Assembly: GCF_020509005.1 (NCBI RefSeq)
Contig: NC_063016.1
Span: forward strand, 2,046,001-2,110,000
Length of the DNA: 64,000 bases
DNA from: Fulvia fulva
Taxonomy: Eukaryota; Ascomycota; Dothideomycetes; Mycosphaerellales; Mycosphaerellaceae
Reading direction: 5' to 3'
The translations under genes and the position numbers were made by a program. A model generated the notes under the pieces. That model saw only the letters and a program-made list of their open reading frames with translations. It was not told the DNA's origin and made no database searches. Shown here piece after piece: positions 31,936 to 41,221 of this stretch. The number at the start of each line of letters is the position of its first letter. Within the stretch, counting starts at the first letter, position 1.

Positions 31936-33732
31936 TTAGAATATGTAGCCGATAGAGTGCCTGTACAGCCAACTGCCGTTCTTGCCCATAGCCTTCTCAG
32001 CTGCTTCCTTCTCGATCCACTCTTGCTCGTCACGATCGATGATGTCCTTGCCAGTCCACAGGTCAGCCGTCTCTGGTTGCACCTTGTGCGTTTTCTGCGT
32101 GAACTTGTATCCAACAATCATGATCAGATACAGTGGAATACCGAGATATCCAGTCTGCAGAAGAATCAGCATGGGGTAAGCAATGTTCGAAATATATGCG
32201 ACACTTACGATGAAGTTCTTGTAATCAAAGTTGCCATATGTGTCGGGGTTTGGCCTAAAGACAGTGAAGTTCTTGGTGAGCGCGATTAGACAGCAGAATG
32301 CCAACGCGAAGTAGCTGCCCCACAAGCCGAAGGGCGACTTGTAACGCAGTCGCTCGTCATTGTCTGGAACGCCCTGTGCTCGTCGAGCCTTGACGAAGAA
32401 GATGTGGGACACCAAGATTGAAATCCACGTCAGAAGACCGAAGATGGAGACCAGGTTGACAAAGTATCCAAAGACGACGGTCGATCCTGTTGACACGTTC
32501 ATGTACGCGATGCAGCAGATGGCAGCTGACAAGCCCAGAGCGTAGTAAGGTACACCCTTCTTGTTGGTGATGGCCAAGAACTCAGGGGCATGCTTCTTTA
32601 AAGCAAGACCGTGTAGCGTTCGCGAAGCAATGTAAAGGTCAGAGTTGGCTGCGCTGAAGACGAAGATCAAGATGCAGCCGTTGAGGAAACCGGGCAAGAC
32701 CTCAATCTGTGCCAATCGGATTGCCGCAACGAATGGAGACGCTGATGCTGATGTGCTTGCCTTTGTAGCGAACGCAAGCTCATCGCTGTCATATGGAACA
32801 GCCATTCCCAGGAGGAGAACGGAGAGGATGTAGAAGATGCAGATGCGCCAGAAGGTGAGCTTGATCGCGCGAGGAACGTTCTTGCGTGGGTTCTGAGCTT
32901 CGCCGACCGTCACACCAACAAGCTCAGTGCCGAGGAAGGCGAAGACAGCTGTGACCATGGACTGCCATACGGCAGTGAAGCGACCAGTGGCACCTGTACC
33001 GATGTACTCGTTGAAGGCACCAGGGTTATTCCAGTAGCGAAAGCCAGTGCGGTCTCCATTAGGTGCGCCGCCAAGGGAGATGACCAAGGTGAGGATAATC
33101 AAGCCAATGATCACCAGGACTTTGACGGAACTGAGCCAGAACTCTAGCTCGCCGAAGTATTTGATGCCCAGCACGTTGATGACAATGATGGTAACCAGGA
33201 ACACCGTGATCCATACTCCCGGATTTACCTGATCGCGATCGAGCCAGAATTGAATGACCAGCGCAGCAGCAGTGAGCTGATTCGGCGTCGTAATGATGTA
33301 CTTGAACCAGTAGGTGTATCCAAGAGCAAAGCCAAGAGCAGGGTCGACCCAGCGGTCGGCATAGACTGCAAACCCTCCAGCGGCAGGCAGCCAGGTAGCC
33401 ATTTCTCCGAGTGCGGCCATGACGACGTATACGAGCATACCGACGATAGAGTACGAGATCAGGATCGATGCTGGGCCAGTGTTGGCGAGAGCAGAGCCAG
33501 TTCCGATGATGAGACCAGTGCCGATGGCTCCTCCGATGGCAATCATAGACACCTGCCTGGCCTGCAGACCACGGTGGAGACTGTGGTTCTTGTCATTCGG
33601 GTCGCTGAGCTCGCCGGCCTCTGTGGGTGATTCGTAGCCATTCTGCTGATACTCGTAGGGTGTCTTCTCGATGTCGCCGTCGTGCTGCTGCTCAGAGGCC
33701 TGGATCGAGGCGTTGCGCTTCCAGATGGCCAT
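31936..33732 (-). CDS. Amino-acid permease, yeast-type AAT/APC family (one intron)
   Basis: Start ATG at 33732 (MAIWKRNASIQAS), stop at 31936. This plasma-membrane amino-acid/H+ symporter has a hydrophilic N-terminus of about 55 residues, then about 12 membrane segments. The hallmark helix-1 break GGAIGTGLIIGTGSAL is present, followed by AALGEMATWLP, GFALGYTYWFKY and FLGTELVGVTVGEAQNPRK, the conserved AAT-family loop. The unspliced frame is 598 codons. An in-phase 54-nt intron (32155-32208) adds 18 residues (VSVAYISNI...) exactly where family members read FI-x-GYLGIP, so the mature protein is 580 aa: join 33732-32209 and 32154-31936 on the minus strand. Substrate cannot be told from sequence. 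GATAAG sites upstream suggest nitrogen control. Confidence 0.93.
   Translation of the reverse strand: MAIWKRNASIQASEQQHDGDIEKTPYEYQQNGYESPTEAGELSDPNDKNHSLHRGLQARQVSMIAIGGAIGTGLIIGTGSALANTGPASILISYSIVGMLVYVVMAALGEMATWLPAAGGFAVYADRWVDPALGFALGYTYWFKYIITTPNQLTAAALVIQFWLDRDQVNPGVWITVFLVTIIVINVLGIKYFGELEFWLSSVKVLVIIGLIILTLVISLGGAPNGDRTGFRYWNNPGAFNEYIGTGATGRFTAVWQSMVTAVFAFLGTELVGVTVGEAQNPRKNVPRAIKLTFWRICIFYILSVLLLGMAVPYDSDELAFATKASTSASASPFVAAIRLAQIEVLPGFLNGCILIFVFSAANSDLYIASRTLHGLALKKHAPEFLAITNKKGVPYYALGLSAAICCIAYMNVSTGSTVVFGYFVNLVSIFGLLTWISILVSHIFFVKARRAQGVPDNDERLRYKSPFGLWGSYFALAFCCLIALTKNFTVFRPNPDTYGNFDYKNFIVSVAYISNIAYPMLILLQTGYLGIPLYLIMIVGYKFTQKTHKVQPETADLWTGKDIIDRDEQEWIEKEAAEKAMGKNGSWLYRHSIGYIF
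32155..32208 (-). other. In-frame 54-nt spliceosomal intron of the permease gene
   Basis: On the minus strand the intron begins GTAAGT and ends CTGCAG, with branch-like cttac/ctgat sequences before the acceptor. Its length is a multiple of three with no stop, so a simple ORF call hides it. Removing it joins KNFI to TGYLGIPLYLI, restoring the usual permease sequence. Confidence 0.85.
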
Positions 33733-34063
33733 CTTGACTGCAGAGCGGAGGCCGCCAGAAAAACAGCACCCCTCACGAGGTCTATGTACTTTCTAGTCCC
33801 GACAGGAAGCAGATAAGAGGACGGACGGTATTGGTTTCTGCGCCGCCCGCCAAGCAGATTTGCTCCAATTGGCCCTCCATCGCGTGCAGGCCAAGGCCGG
33901 TATCAGCTGCGATCAGCCGAATGCTACCCTGTCGTGCACGCGACAGGGCCGCACGAGTCTAGGCATGACATGCAACAACTTGGCCGCATGCAGCTATTGT
34001 GCAACGTGTGGCAGCAGATCGGGGGGACATCTCCAGCTGGAAGGTGACACCGGTGAGGTGGGA

Positions 34064-34100
34064 ACAAAGCGTGCAAAGCGTGCAAAGCGTGTGCAAAGCA
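34064..34100. repeat. Short tandem array, 9-bp unit gtgcaaagc
   Basis: About four imperfect copies of gtgcaaagc follow each other; the last has a 2-bp gt insertion. Confidence 0.7.
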
Positions 34101-34652
34101 TGCTCAGAGGCTCAGCCGCAGAGCTTGGAGGTTGCTTTGCCTTGCGCGCGCAACTACCTGTTTGCATCGCCCCCCTCCCCCACGCCCACGACAACGCTCC
34201 CCCACATTCTCCGATAAGCGCCAACGTGGCAACCATGTTGTCGCTTATGGCCGCACCTCAGCCGATCAACCCAAGCAGCAGTCTCTTCACCTCCTCCCTC
34301 CCACCTGCGTCTCGTGTGGTACGCCGACTGCTCAGCTCACGGCACACAGATCTCTGTCCCGCCCACTTCACCGAAGCTCTGAGAACGTATTTTCGAAGAC
34401 AACACAGATAAGACCCCGGTCGGCGAGGCCCGAGCAACCCTGCACGGACATCCACTCCAATCGGTCCTCTTACAGAATCGGATGACCGCCACCCAATGCC
34501 ATGTGCCGTATATAAGGCGATTGACGGCGCCAGGCTTGGAATTGGTATTACGTCTTTGTTGAGACATTGCTCATGAGATGTGTGTCGAGGGCGGCCGCGC
34601 GAATGCCCCAGCGCTCCAAAGGGGCCCTTTGGTTTCACGACCAACGAGACTA

Positions 34653-34698
34653 GCAATCGGCTTCTGCTCGTGACTGCAATCGGCTTCTGCTCGTGACT
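34653..34698. repeat. 23-bp perfect tandem duplication
   Basis: The unit beginning gcaatcggcttctgctcg is repeated exactly at 34653-34675 and 34676-34698. Confidence 0.85.
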
Positions 34699-34780
34699 TC
34701 CGGCCGCCGGCTATGGCTGCGCAGCCTATTCTAACTTTCAAAACCCGTGAGACAGCAACAGGGGTGGGATTCCACACAGA

Positions 34781-35085
34781 ATCCGAGAGATCCTACGCCG
34801 GATCTACTAAAGTCTAGAAGCTGATCCCGTAGCAAAAGCTAAAATCGCTACTACTAATACGCCTGCTTTGTAAAGACGGCTCTCGCGCAAGGACAAGGTA
34901 ATATATCTTGCTAGATCTTAAGTACTATAGCTATATAACCTATCGCGACTCTATTCCGTACGTCTTAGGCTCGTCCGACTCGTTCTCGCTATTGAGAGCT
35001 CGCAAGAGTAGTCTAGATCTCGAGTCTTACCCCGGTCGCTGTCTCACGGTTTTTGAAAGTAAGAATAGTAGGTCGAACATCGATG
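34781..35085. other. Small AT-rich, RIP-like fragment inside the gene island
   Basis: Composition shifts abruptly to TA-rich sequence (ctatagctatataacc, actactaatacg) and back near 35085. It resembles decayed transposon DNA of the flanks, but I could not match it to any element in this window. Confidence 0.4.
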
Positions 35086-35961
35086 GGTGGTGAACCCAGG
35101 CAGACGTTGAGATGAGGGCTTGGATTACTCATTCTAGTGCCCTCTGTCTTCTGCATGGAGCAGGTTTGTCCGTGGCATCATTCCTTGAACTGATGAGACT
35201 CCAGATCCCGTCAAACAAGTCGAGAAGCCAGAAGATTCGTCTTCGACATGACATCGGCGACTGAATGGCATGTTTGACATGGTCGCCTGACTAATGCAAA
35301 GGAGACTGGTCCGTTGGGAGTCCTTCTGGCAGAAATACGATGGCTGAGCGTCGTTGCGTTTCCATCAGCCTTCTTTGAAGAAGCGTGCTCGATTGGTCGT
35401 CGAGTGCGATCTGAGGGAGCCGCAGTATTTATTGAAGTGCATCTATGAGCGGCTGTCATCGGAGGGCACTTTGGCTGGGCAGTTCTTACGCTCAGACCTA
35501 GGCTGAACATCTTTGCAAGATCTATGCCACTGTCCGCCTTTGCATAACGAGTACGGAAAACTGGACCGAGGCGCGGTGCACCATGCTCGGCGAGACGAGG
35601 TCGAATGTTTGATGCAATGCGCAACACAGTTGAAAATGTAATGCTGGAGAGCCGGCGGACCGTCTCAAGGCAAGGCGCGAAGGGTGTGCGCCCGCATCGA
35701 CGGACACACTTCCGAAGTCGCCGCTTCGTATAGGCACTATTTTAAAGCGATATTATCGGCCGTTGCGTCGTCGCATAAAGTGTAAGATTATCGCATATAA
35801 ATTTTAATGTTCGAGCTCGAAATCCGCTAGCGGGAGCGTCCGCAACTAATTACGAATTTCTAGAAAGATTACAGCTAATTAGAGCGTAGGCTTCGAATAA
35901 TCTCGCAGCCTATATAGGGTCTTACGTGCCCGCACTAGATTTACTTGGCCCTTAGTAGCAG

Positions 35962-36027
<66 letters not shown>

Positions 36028-37761
36028 GCGCAGTCTGTCTCCGTATAATTGTAGTTATCGCTGCGGGCGCTTTCTAGACACCTTCGCTCGCTGACGTCGC
36101 TGACCTACGATCGCAAGCTCCCTACGTGGGTACGACTAGCGCTCGCTCTCGGTGCCTTCCAAGCTACCCTTCGCTTAAACATGCATTCATCCATCCCGCA
36201 GCAGCGTCGTTCCCGCCCTGAATTGGTTGATTCATCAATGAAACAGCCTCCAGTCGCTGATCAAGCAAGGGCCAAGCCTGATCTGCTTCGGAATCATGGA
36301 GAGGGCAACTGCAACCGCATTCCAACATCGATCGCACCTCTGACTTTCAGCGACAACCTCTACCTATCAAATACCTCGTACGCTCAGCGATGTCCGCCCC
36401 TGGCGGGTTGCCAACACACAAACCGAATCGAGCCTGCCATTCACGACGTGATCGCATGATGCAGCAAGTTATCTTCCTACTGAAAGCGCCCAGAAACCAT
36501 CGCTGCTGGGACATGCTCCTTATGGCACTCTAATGGTATGCTTTAAGCACAACGTGCACAAATCGAGCTCGTGCAATGCAGCACAATGGACATTGCAAGA
36601 CCAGGAATGGTAGTGGCCTACTAGGTGTCTCAGCTCCTTTGGTTCACAGCCACGCATGCCCTATTCATCACGGATGCCGGGAAACATCACAACTTCTGAG
36701 CAGACAGGGCGCCGAGACGTGAATGGCCGATATCGCAGCATGTCCAACCTACAAAGCTCATGCGCTGGCTTCTGATGTTTCCGGTAGATTGATTCACATT
36801 AGAAGGAAGTTCTCCGCGTGCGGCGAGGATCGATACTCGCAACGTCCGGGTTCTTGCCTCTGGGAGCTCTACTCGAAATAACGACGCTGCGGGAGCCCAA
36901 AGATTGCGAACTTGAACTTCTTGCACAAGGGTACTTGCTCCCTCGGAGCTCTAGGATAGGCTGTAGTGCTCTGCTGCCGCCGACTGTCATAGAATCTATA
37001 TTCCACAGTTTCGTTTTTGGCTTCATAGGGCTCCGCCAACATGGCTACGATCCCGAACGACCCACAGAGCCTCGCCAAAGAGAACTAAAGTCCCGCAAGT
37101 GCATCGCTCGAGAAAGGATCCGAAGATGTGTAAGCACCACAGCAAAGCTCCGTCGACACGACATCCGAGGCTCCAACATTTCAAGGCCTTGTTATGCCGC
37201 ATCTTCCAGTAGACCAAAGCCTATGCTGCTGGCTCCGACGGGCTATGCTGCATCGCGATCGATGACACTGGAGTACTCATAGTGTTTACGATCCTCTACG
37301 GCATCTCATACGGCGTATGTATAGGTGAGACACAAGGTCCACAGGAACAGTGCCATTTTGGGCATAGCAAGACACTGACTCTTTGCTAGCTATGGCACCC
37401 GCTGCGTTGACCGCTTTGTCGATGGGCGATTTGAGTCGATGTGGCAACATATTTGGCATGATCAATATAATGGCCCTACCTGGCGTTCTGATGGGCAATC
37501 CCATCGCTGGCGCAACCCCTCGGAGCGAGACTAGGTTTGTGGGCTTGCGGGCCTTGTCTGTGTGCATGGACATGTTGGCAGTGGCAGCTATAGCATCGGC
37601 TGTTGGTTGGTGCCTGATGAAAATATAGAGCTAGATTTGAAGGATGGTACAAGCATCAACAGATTGCTGCCTCACGCGCTCTCTTCACATGCCAGATTTG
37701 CCCGTTCCTCCCACCCAGGCCAGCAAGTTATCTATACGTTTTAATTTGCTCCCCTCTACGT
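35086..37761. other. Intergenic, no supportable protein gene
   Basis: Frames such as 35211-35627 (minus), 36181-36459 (plus), 36818-37282 (plus) and 37383-37628 (plus) lack recognisable domains and overlap one another on both strands. A second TA-rich patch lies at about 35725-35950, next to a microsatellite. I cannot exclude a lineage-specific small gene. Confidence 0.4.
35963..36027. repeat. (ACT)n microsatellite, about 21.7 units
   Basis: An uninterrupted act/cta repeat of 65 bp. Confidence 0.98.
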
Positions 37762-37847
37762 GCCGGAGTGGCCAAGTGGTAAGGCGTCGCTCTCGTACGA
37801 CAAACCTTGCGAAGCGAAGATCATGTGTTCAATCCACACCTTCGGCT
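37762..37847 (+). tRNA. tRNA-Thr (anticodon CGT) with 14-nt intron
   Basis: The sequence folds as a cloverleaf. The acceptor gccggag pairs with cttcggc (one G-U), with discriminator T at 37847. The D arm is gcc...ggc (ggccaagtggtaaggc). The anticodon stem tcgct/agcga surrounds loop c-t-CGT-a, giving anticodon CGT, which reads ACG (Thr). An intron of 14 nt (cgacaaaccttgcg) sits at the canonical 37/38 position. The T loop is ttcaatc, with a stem of four pairs plus an A-C mismatch. The A box matches yeast tRNA-Thr(CGU) closely. A T5 run at 37856-37860 is a suitable Pol III terminator. Confidence 0.9.
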
Positions 37848-37984
37848 GGTATTCCTTTTTGGTACACCTTTTGGCTATACATCAATCACATGAGTGCTCG
37901 GTCACTATGTCGAGAGAAGTGCCAAGCGCCTCGCTTTCCTTTTGCCTTCCCTCTCGCCTTTCGTATCAAAAAGATATGCAACCA

Positions 37985-38166
37985 GGAGAGGGATCTGCAC
38001 CCCCGACCTTCGCTTCTGCAGGCTTTCGAACAAACGATGATTGACAGTGAGCAGAGTGACTGACTCATCGCGACGACTCAGGATTGCGCGGATCAAGAGT
38101 GGCCAGGATGAACGAGGGAATTTGGTCACTTCAAGCATGGTTTTGTTCGCCGTACGAGAGCGACGC
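37985..38166 (-). ncRNA. Degenerate tRNA-Thr-like relic, split halves
   Basis: On the minus strand, 38166-38151 repeats 16 nt of the tRNA-Thr anticodon 5' arm exactly (gcgtcgctctcgtacg). About 135 nt later, 38014-37985 carries a 3'-half-like sequence (agcga aggtc ggggg tgcagat ccctc tcctgg), and a T5 run follows near 37970. The agcga could pair with tcgct of the first half. No acceptor 5' strand or D arm is recognisable, so I read it as a relic or a fortuitous duplication rather than a working gene. Confidence 0.3.
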
Positions 38167-38421
38167 GCTGCAGAACATGTGAGTGACGCTGCATTCTCGA
38201 AAGCAGCTGCGATTTACCAACCTGACTACTGCGCCACCCCGGCCAAATTATTCTGATTGATGGATGAACGGGATGTTGAAAGGGCTTATGAGTCTTAGGC
38301 GGGACCTCGCATGTGAAGAGCGGGAAGAATGCGGGTAGCCGTGGCGGTCTGACGGAAACGGGGACGGCGAGCGTGGACATGGCACCGAAGCTCAATCAGA
38401 AGAGTTTCCATGAACGGTACT

Positions 38422-40464
38422 CTAACCTCTAGATGTCTTGACATTGCCCTCCACTGCTTTCACGGCATCCCTGACTTTCGGGTCAAAATGATGTCTCAAA
38501 AGCTCACCTTCCCACACCGTGCTGGCAAAGGGATTGCTGCTCTCCACTTCTTGACTCAGCGGATCAAACACGCCATCGCCTTTCCTCTCTTCCGTGTGCC
38601 ATAGCGCCGCGATCCGCCCACTGTGCGTCTTGGTCACTTGCTTCAACAGCTCTTGTACAGCGATGGCACTCTTTTGCGGAAGGTGTAGCGATAGTGTCTC
38701 CAGCTGCTTGATGAATGCTGCGACTCGAACCGGAGGGACCGATTTCGTGTTGGTTGGTGGAAGGAGTACCGACTGCAATGAGCGCAGCAGAAGGACAGCA
38801 GTCGTGGAAACGTTGACCTTGTTCTCTTTGGTGGAGGGTACGTGCAGGCCGTTCGGATCTGACAGATGTGCTATCTTGCCGCCAAGTTCAATGTCGAGAT
38901 CCATGGAGAGTGGTATCAAGGTTCGGTAAAGATGCTTGATGAAGAAGGTGAGATCGAGGGATAGTGCGGTGGCTTGCTTCGCGACATCCAGCTGGCCTTG
39001 GAGGAGTGCGAATGCCGTGATGATGCAGAGCAGACTTTCTCGAGTTGCGCTTCGTCGTGCTGCATCGTCGACTTCCAGATCTTCGTCGTCCTCCTCATCC
39101 TCTGGGTCATTCTCAATCGCTGCTTCGGCTTCGTTGATCAGGTCCTTCAGCACCTCCAACACGTCCCCGAAGAAGTCCTGATTGATGAGATGACTGTACT
39201 TGGCCAAGCCTTCCAGGACCGCTCCCTTCAGATGCGGCACCCGCTCCTTTAGTATCCGGAAGTACGCCACAAACACCAACTTCAGCGTCTCGGCTTGATT
39301 CTTGTCGCGTTCTTCGTACGAAACTGCGGCATCGGCTTCCTTCATTTCCTTTTCAACCTGCTTTCTCTCCCGCATGACCTTCTTCTCTCGCTTCGTCCTG
39401 AATTCCTTCTTGTATGCCTTTGGCTTCCTGACATTCTCCTCAGGCTTATCCTTATCGATGTGGTTCGGCGCGGCTTTGTGAGAGAATTCACTCAGCAGTC
39501 GCAAGTGCAGGAACGTGTTAAGCACACTCTCGTGGACATTGTAGCTCTTGCCTTTCATCATCTTGGTGAGTTGCGTGACCATGTCCAACGATGCATGCCC
39601 TTCCTCATCTTCCTGGAACAGCTTCTCGATGGCTTCGCGACACTTTGCCGAATCCGAGTCGAAACTTCTGCTTGCCAACTTCTTAACCAGGATGCGCATG
39701 AGGTCGCCACGATTGTTGAAGTGAGGAAGGCTTGTCAAAAGCGTGCAGGCGCATGATATGGCAACAGTTGCGAGACCCGACGCAGCCTGCTGGTCAATCC
39801 TCTTGCTCGTCTTTGCAACTGCAAGATGCGAAAGTGTGGATAGATAGTTTTTGTAGCCATTGAGCAGGCCTTGTTCAAATGTTCGTTGCCTCTTGACTTC
39901 CTTGGAGACTTTGCCGTTGAGATCTGCTTGTGAGAGAGGTCGGATCCTATAGCCGGGGATGATGTCCTTGTAGACTGCCAATTGCGTCGCAAGTGCCAGC
40001 TTCTGAACGGTGATGTTCTCGTGGCTGGCCAATTCCGTCAACATGCCCAGCTGCGCGACGTGCTCTTCCGGGTCTTCGCTTATGAATTGCGCGACCTTTG
40101 CGAGGTCCTCTTTGGCCAGCCTGATCTCTTCCTTGGGCGGTAGTCGAGGTTTCTTTGGTTTCGGCTTTGGCTGCAGGTCTGCCACTCCAGAATCGCCGTC
40201 GCCATGGCCGTCGTCGCCGCCGCGGGCAAGGAAGCTGTCTGCATCTCCTTCTGCACCTTCTCCGCCCTCATGACGTGGATTGTCAGCAAGTCGTCCCTCT
40301 TGCGTCTTGATCATCAATTTGTCCTTCTGCTTCTCCGTCGTCTTCTTCTTCGCAAGTCGTTCTGCATAGTCGGCCTCGAGGTCGTGGTTGGCGAAGCCTG
40401 GCACAGCTCTTGCACCATCCTCCGGCGGGCTCAATCGCCTCCGCTTGTTCGCGCGTTCAGCCAT
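38422..40464 (-). CDS. NOC3: Nucleolar complex protein 3 (NOC3), 60S pre-ribosome assembly
   Basis: 680 aa, intronless. I start at ATG 40464 (MAERANKRRRLSPPEDG); an upstream in-phase ATG at 40539 would add an unlike 25-residue leader. A basic, Lys-rich N-terminus (nuclear/nucleolar targeting) is followed by the NOC3p domain at about residues 113-205 (EEIRLAKEDLAKVAQFI ... HENITVQKLALATQLAVYKDI, GYRIRPL). The C-terminal CBF/Mak21 domain lies at about 370-550 (LVFVAYFRILKERVPHL...) with an acidic insert DPEDEEDDEDLEVDD. Yeast Noc3 is of similar length. Noc3 with Noc2 escorts late nucleolar/nucleoplasmic 60S precursors and also has a reported role in replication licensing. The gene is divergent from NIP7. 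Confidence 0.93.
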   Translation of the reverse strand: MAERANKRRRLSPPEDGARAVPGFANHDLEADYAERLAKKKTTEKQKDKLMIKTQEGRLADNPRHEGGEGAEGDADSFLARGGDDGHGDGDSGVADLQPKPKPKKPRLPPKEEIRLAKEDLAKVAQFISEDPEEHVAQLGMLTELASHENITVQKLALATQLAVYKDIIPGYRIRPLSQADLNGKVSKEVKRQRTFEQGLLNGYKNYLSTLSHLAVAKTSKRIDQQAASGLATVAISCACTLLTSLPHFNNRGDLMRILVKKLASRSFDSDSAKCREAIEKLFQEDEEGHASLDMVTQLTKMMKGKSYNVHESVLNTFLHLRLLSEFSHKAAPNHIDKDKPEENVRKPKAYKKEFRTKREKKVMRERKQVEKEMKEADAAVSYEERDKNQAETLKLVFVAYFRILKERVPHLKGAVLEGLAKYSHLINQDFFGDVLEVLKDLINEAEAAIENDPEDEEDDEDLEVDDAARRSATRESLLCIITAFALLQGQLDVAKQATALSLDLTFFIKHLYRTLIPLSMDLDIELGGKIAHLSDPNGLHVPSTKENKVNVSTTAVLLLRSLQSVLLPPTNTKSVPPVRVAAFIKQLETLSLHLPQKSAIAVQELLKQVTKTHSGRIAALWHTEERKGDGVFDPLSQEVESSNPFASTVWEGELLRHHFDPKVRDAVKAVEGNVKTSRG

Positions 40465-40648
40465 TGCACACAAGCAACCTCTCTGTGCAGTGAGATGGTG
40501 GTGTAAGATGGTTTGCGAAACGAGCAGTCCGAGTCCCAAGATTTCCAGCGGAAGTGTTCCGGCGTCTGGAAAAAGTTCAACAGCGCCTCTTCCACTGCTC
40601 CAGTCGCGAGATCACCGCATCAACACACCACCCCCACAGACAGCCACG
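40465..40648. promoter_or_regulatory. Shared 184-bp divergent promoter, NOC3 / NIP7
   Basis: The two start codons face away from each other with only 184 bp between them, so both 5' UTRs and promoters must lie here. I see no TATA box on either strand. The NIP7 side is C/A-rich (cacaccacccccacag) just before its ATG. Confidence 0.75.
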
Positions 40649-41221
40649 ATGAGACCCCTCACAGACACGGAAACGAAGACGCTCTTCGAAAAGCTCGCCA
40701 ACTACACCGGCCGCTCCCTCAACAACCTCCTCACCGACACCGCCAGCACGCCCAACTCCAACGCCACCGACCGCTACGTCTTCCGCGTGCAGAAAGACCG
40801 CGTCTACTACGTCCGCGAATCCCTCGCCAACCTCGCCACCTCCGTCGCCCGCGACTCACTCCTCAGCCTGGGCACCTGTCTCGGAAAGTTCACCAAGACT
40901 GGCAAGTTCCGCCTGCACATCACAGCACTGGACGTGATTGCGCCGCACGCGAGGTACAAGGTCTGGGTCAAGGCAAATGGAGAGATGCCCTTTCTGTATG
41001 GAGGACACGTGGTCAAGGCGCATGTGGGACGCTGGAGCGAGGATGCGCCCGAGCATGCGGGCGCCATTGTCATGAGCATGAACGACACGCCGCTTGGCTT
41101 TGGAGTGACGGCGAGGAGTACGGCCGAGGCGAGGAAGCTAGATCCGACGGGAATTGTCGTCTTCCGGCAGGCGGATGTGGGAGAATATCTGCGAGAGGAG
41201 GACACGCTTTTCGCGACTTGA
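40649..41221 (+). CDS. NIP7: 60S ribosome biogenesis protein NIP7 (PUA domain)
   Basis: 190 aa from ATG 40649 (MRPLTDTETKTLFEKLANYTG), which matches the conserved NIP7 N-terminus. An upstream in-phase extension to 40388 is open but is promoter sequence. The N-terminal domain carries YVFRVQKDRVYYV and GTCLGKFTKTGKFRLHITALD. The C-terminal RNA-binding PUA domain (about residues 100-178) includes VWVKANGEMPFLYGGHVVKAHVGR and GFGVTARSTAEARKLDPTGI. NIP7 binds 27S pre-rRNA and is needed for 60S maturation. Length fits the family (yeast 181 aa). It is codon-biased (C-ending codons), consistent with good expression. Confidence 0.97.
   Translation: MRPLTDTETKTLFEKLANYTGRSLNNLLTDTASTPNSNATDRYVFRVQKDRVYYVRESLANLATSVARDSLLSLGTCLGKFTKTGKFRLHITALDVIAPHARYKVWVKANGEMPFLYGGHVVKAHVGRWSEDAPEHAGAIVMSMNDTPLGFGVTARSTAEARKLDPTGIVVFRQADVGEYLREEDTLFAT

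Larger units (their letters stand above)
33733..34780 (-). promoter_or_regulatory. Permease upstream region with three GATAAG elements
   Basis: Plus-strand GATAAG occurs at 33812-33817, 34213-34218 and 34407-34412, i.e. about 80, 480 and 675 bp upstream of the permease ATG. GATAAG is the known site of fungal AreA/Nit2-type GATA factors that activate amino-acid permease genes under nitrogen limitation. Function here is inferred. The region also holds a short tandem array of gtgcaaagc (34064-34100) and a 23-bp tandem duplication. Overlapping frames (33860-34411 and others) look non-coding. Confidence 0.45.

Noticed and set aside
35211..35627. 138-codon minus-strand frame
   Set aside because: No recognisable domain or fungal-gene context; composition resembles intergenic DNA.
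36818..37282. 154-codon plus-strand frame, with overlapping minus frames
   Set aside because: Low-complexity, Arg/Ser-rich translation with no domain; frames of similar quality exist on both strands. A gaggatcgatactcgc sequence nearby looks T-arm-like, but no cloverleaf could be built.
39295..39756. 153-codon plus-strand frame
   Set aside because: Antisense shadow of NOC3, caused by its Lys/Glu-rich codons.
40388..40648. N-terminal extension of NIP7 to an upstream ATG
   Set aside because: It runs through the shared promoter and into the NOC3 coding region on the other strand; NIP7 proteins start at the MRPLT-like residue.
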